This document shows, one piece after another, positions 33,978 through 34,527 of a stretch of 34,527 nucleotides of DNA; the first letter of the stretch is position 1, and each line of letters begins with the position of its first letter. The stretch comes from Flavobacteriales bacterium (lineage in GTDB: Bacteria; Bacteroidota; Bacteroidia; Flavobacteriales_F; PHOS-HE28). The translations under genes and the position numbers were made by a program. The stretch spans positions 1-34,527 of the forward strand of contig JADLBK010000012.1 in NCBI GenBank assembly GCA_020847755.1. The letters are read 5' to 3'. A model generated the notes under the pieces. The model was given only the letters and a program-made list of their open reading frames with translations. It did no database searches and was not told where the DNA came from.

Positions 33978-33985
33978 CGAAAGTA
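33978..33985 (-). promoter_or_regulatory. Candidate -7 element of the SprB-like operon
   Basis: The minus strand reads TACTTTCG, 38 bases before the ATG at 33947. It fits the local TAnnTTCG form. No TTG is seen at a canonical -33 distance. It would drive four genes spanning about 12 kb. Confidence 0.5.
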
Positions 33986-34205
33986 CCCGGGGGGCCGGCG
34001 GAGGCAGGCCGCAGCTCCCTCCAAGTTGCGCACACGGGCGTGTTGACGGGACAGGGTGCGGAGCGGTTCCTTTCGAGCTGGGTTCCATGGCCGTTCCAAC
34101 GCTGGGATCATGCGTGAACGTGCGTCGCCCGGACCACACCATGCCCGTCGCGGTGCGGCCCGGGACGCCGGCGTTGGCCAAGCCGCGGATCACGGCGCGG
34201 CTCCC

Positions 34206-34213
34206 CATCTTTG
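34206..34213 (+). promoter_or_regulatory. Weak candidate -7 element of the glycyl-tRNA synthetase gene
   Basis: CATCTTTG matches TAnnTTTG except for the first base and lies 53 bases before the ATG at 34259. Support is limited to this one element. Confidence 0.3.
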
Positions 34214-34258
34214 CCGCCGCGTTGCCGAAGGTTTCCAGGGCATACGCCACCACCCACC

Positions 34259-34527
34259 ATGAGCAACCAGGAAGACCGCCTCAAGACCCTCATCGGCCAT
34301 GCCAAGGAGTATGGCTTCGTGTTCCCCAGCAGCGAGATCTACGACGGCCTCAGCGCCACCTACGACTACGGTCCCTATGGCGCGGAGCTGAAGAACAACA
34401 TCCGCCGCTACTGGTGGGAGGCCATGACCAAGCTCAACGAGAACATCGTGGGCATCGACGCGGCCATCTTCATGCACCCCACCACCTGGAAGGCCAGCGG
34501 CCACGTGGACGCCTTCAACGATCCGCT
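34259..34527 (+). CDS. glyQS: Glycine--tRNA ligase, N-terminal part
   Basis: The first ~89 residues of a class II glycyl-tRNA synthetase; the gene continues beyond the right edge. The protein starts [20 protein letters not shown] and has [33 protein letters not shown] and the class II motif-1 region [20 protein letters not shown]. These identify the single-chain dimeric GlyRS shared by many Bacteroidota, archaea and eukaryotes, rather than the two-subunit GlyQ/GlyS enzyme. It attaches glycine to tRNA-Gly in the cytoplasm. ATG at 34259 matches the usual N-terminus of the family. It is transcribed away from the T9SS operon. Confidence 0.97.
   Translation, partial: MSNQEDRLKTLIGHAKEYGFVFPSSEIYDGLSATYDYGPYGAELKNNIRRYWWEAMTKLNENIVGIDAAIFMHPTTWKASGHVDAFNDP

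Larger units (their letters stand above)
33948..34258. other. Divergent intergenic region between the T9SS operon and glycyl-tRNA synthetase
   Basis: These 311 bases hold the start signals of two divergent genes. Elements seen are TACTTTCG on the minus strand (33978-33985) and CATCTTTG on the plus strand (34206-34213). No small gene, RNA gene or strong hairpin is evident in the GC-rich remainder. Confidence 0.5.

Overview
The window is a chromosome segment from a GC-rich member of the Bacteroidota, most likely Flavobacteriales or a relative. Four things point there: type IX secretion system (T9SS) C-terminal sorting domains, three PorP/SprF-family outer-membrane proteins, a tRNA gene without an encoded CCA end, and upstream elements of the Bacteroidota form TAnnTTTG or a TAnnTTCG variant. 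The species cannot be named from the sequence.

Left part (1-10135), mostly housekeeping and envelope genes. It holds the 3' end of a PPK2 polyphosphate kinase, a small secreted protein with a T9SS type A tail and a TIMP/netrin-like Cys pattern, aspS, and a translationally coupled pair (DUF898/YjgN membrane protein, then M48 metalloprotease). Next come tRNA-Gln(UUG) with a strong terminator, a large DUF2723/GT117 (TMEM260-like) membrane protein, a NodB-type polysaccharide deacetylase, and a convergent periplasmic rhodanese that closes the operon to its right.

Right part (9722-33947), one long run of minus-strand genes forming two operons. The upstream operon (33947 to 21672) reads: small type B CTD protein, PorP/SprF, a 3125-residue SprB-repeat protein, PorP/SprF. 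The downstream operon (21536 to 9722) reads: a roughly 2755-residue protein of 30 other Cys-containing repeats with a type B CTD, PorP/SprF, a PorE-like TPR/beta-propeller/OmpA protein, rhodanese. Gaps are -4 to +6 bases throughout. The window therefore carries three consecutive pairs of type B cargo and SprF-like partner, two with giant cargos. By analogy with SprB/SprF of Flavobacterium johnsoniae, each PorP/SprF protein probably serves the export or surface attachment of the cargo encoded just before it. The PorE-like protein could tie the assembly to peptidoglycan.

The right edge holds the divergent start of a dimer-type glycyl-tRNA synthetase.

The most interesting material is the repeat architecture of the two giants: a 33-module SprB array with an embedded 4-module (about 954 bp) superrepeat, and a 30-module array of an 80-residue, two-cysteine repeat with long and short forms. 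The SprB array is also dense in D-[S/T]-[A/I/L/V/M/T] tripeptides, the Bacteroidota O-glycosylation motif.
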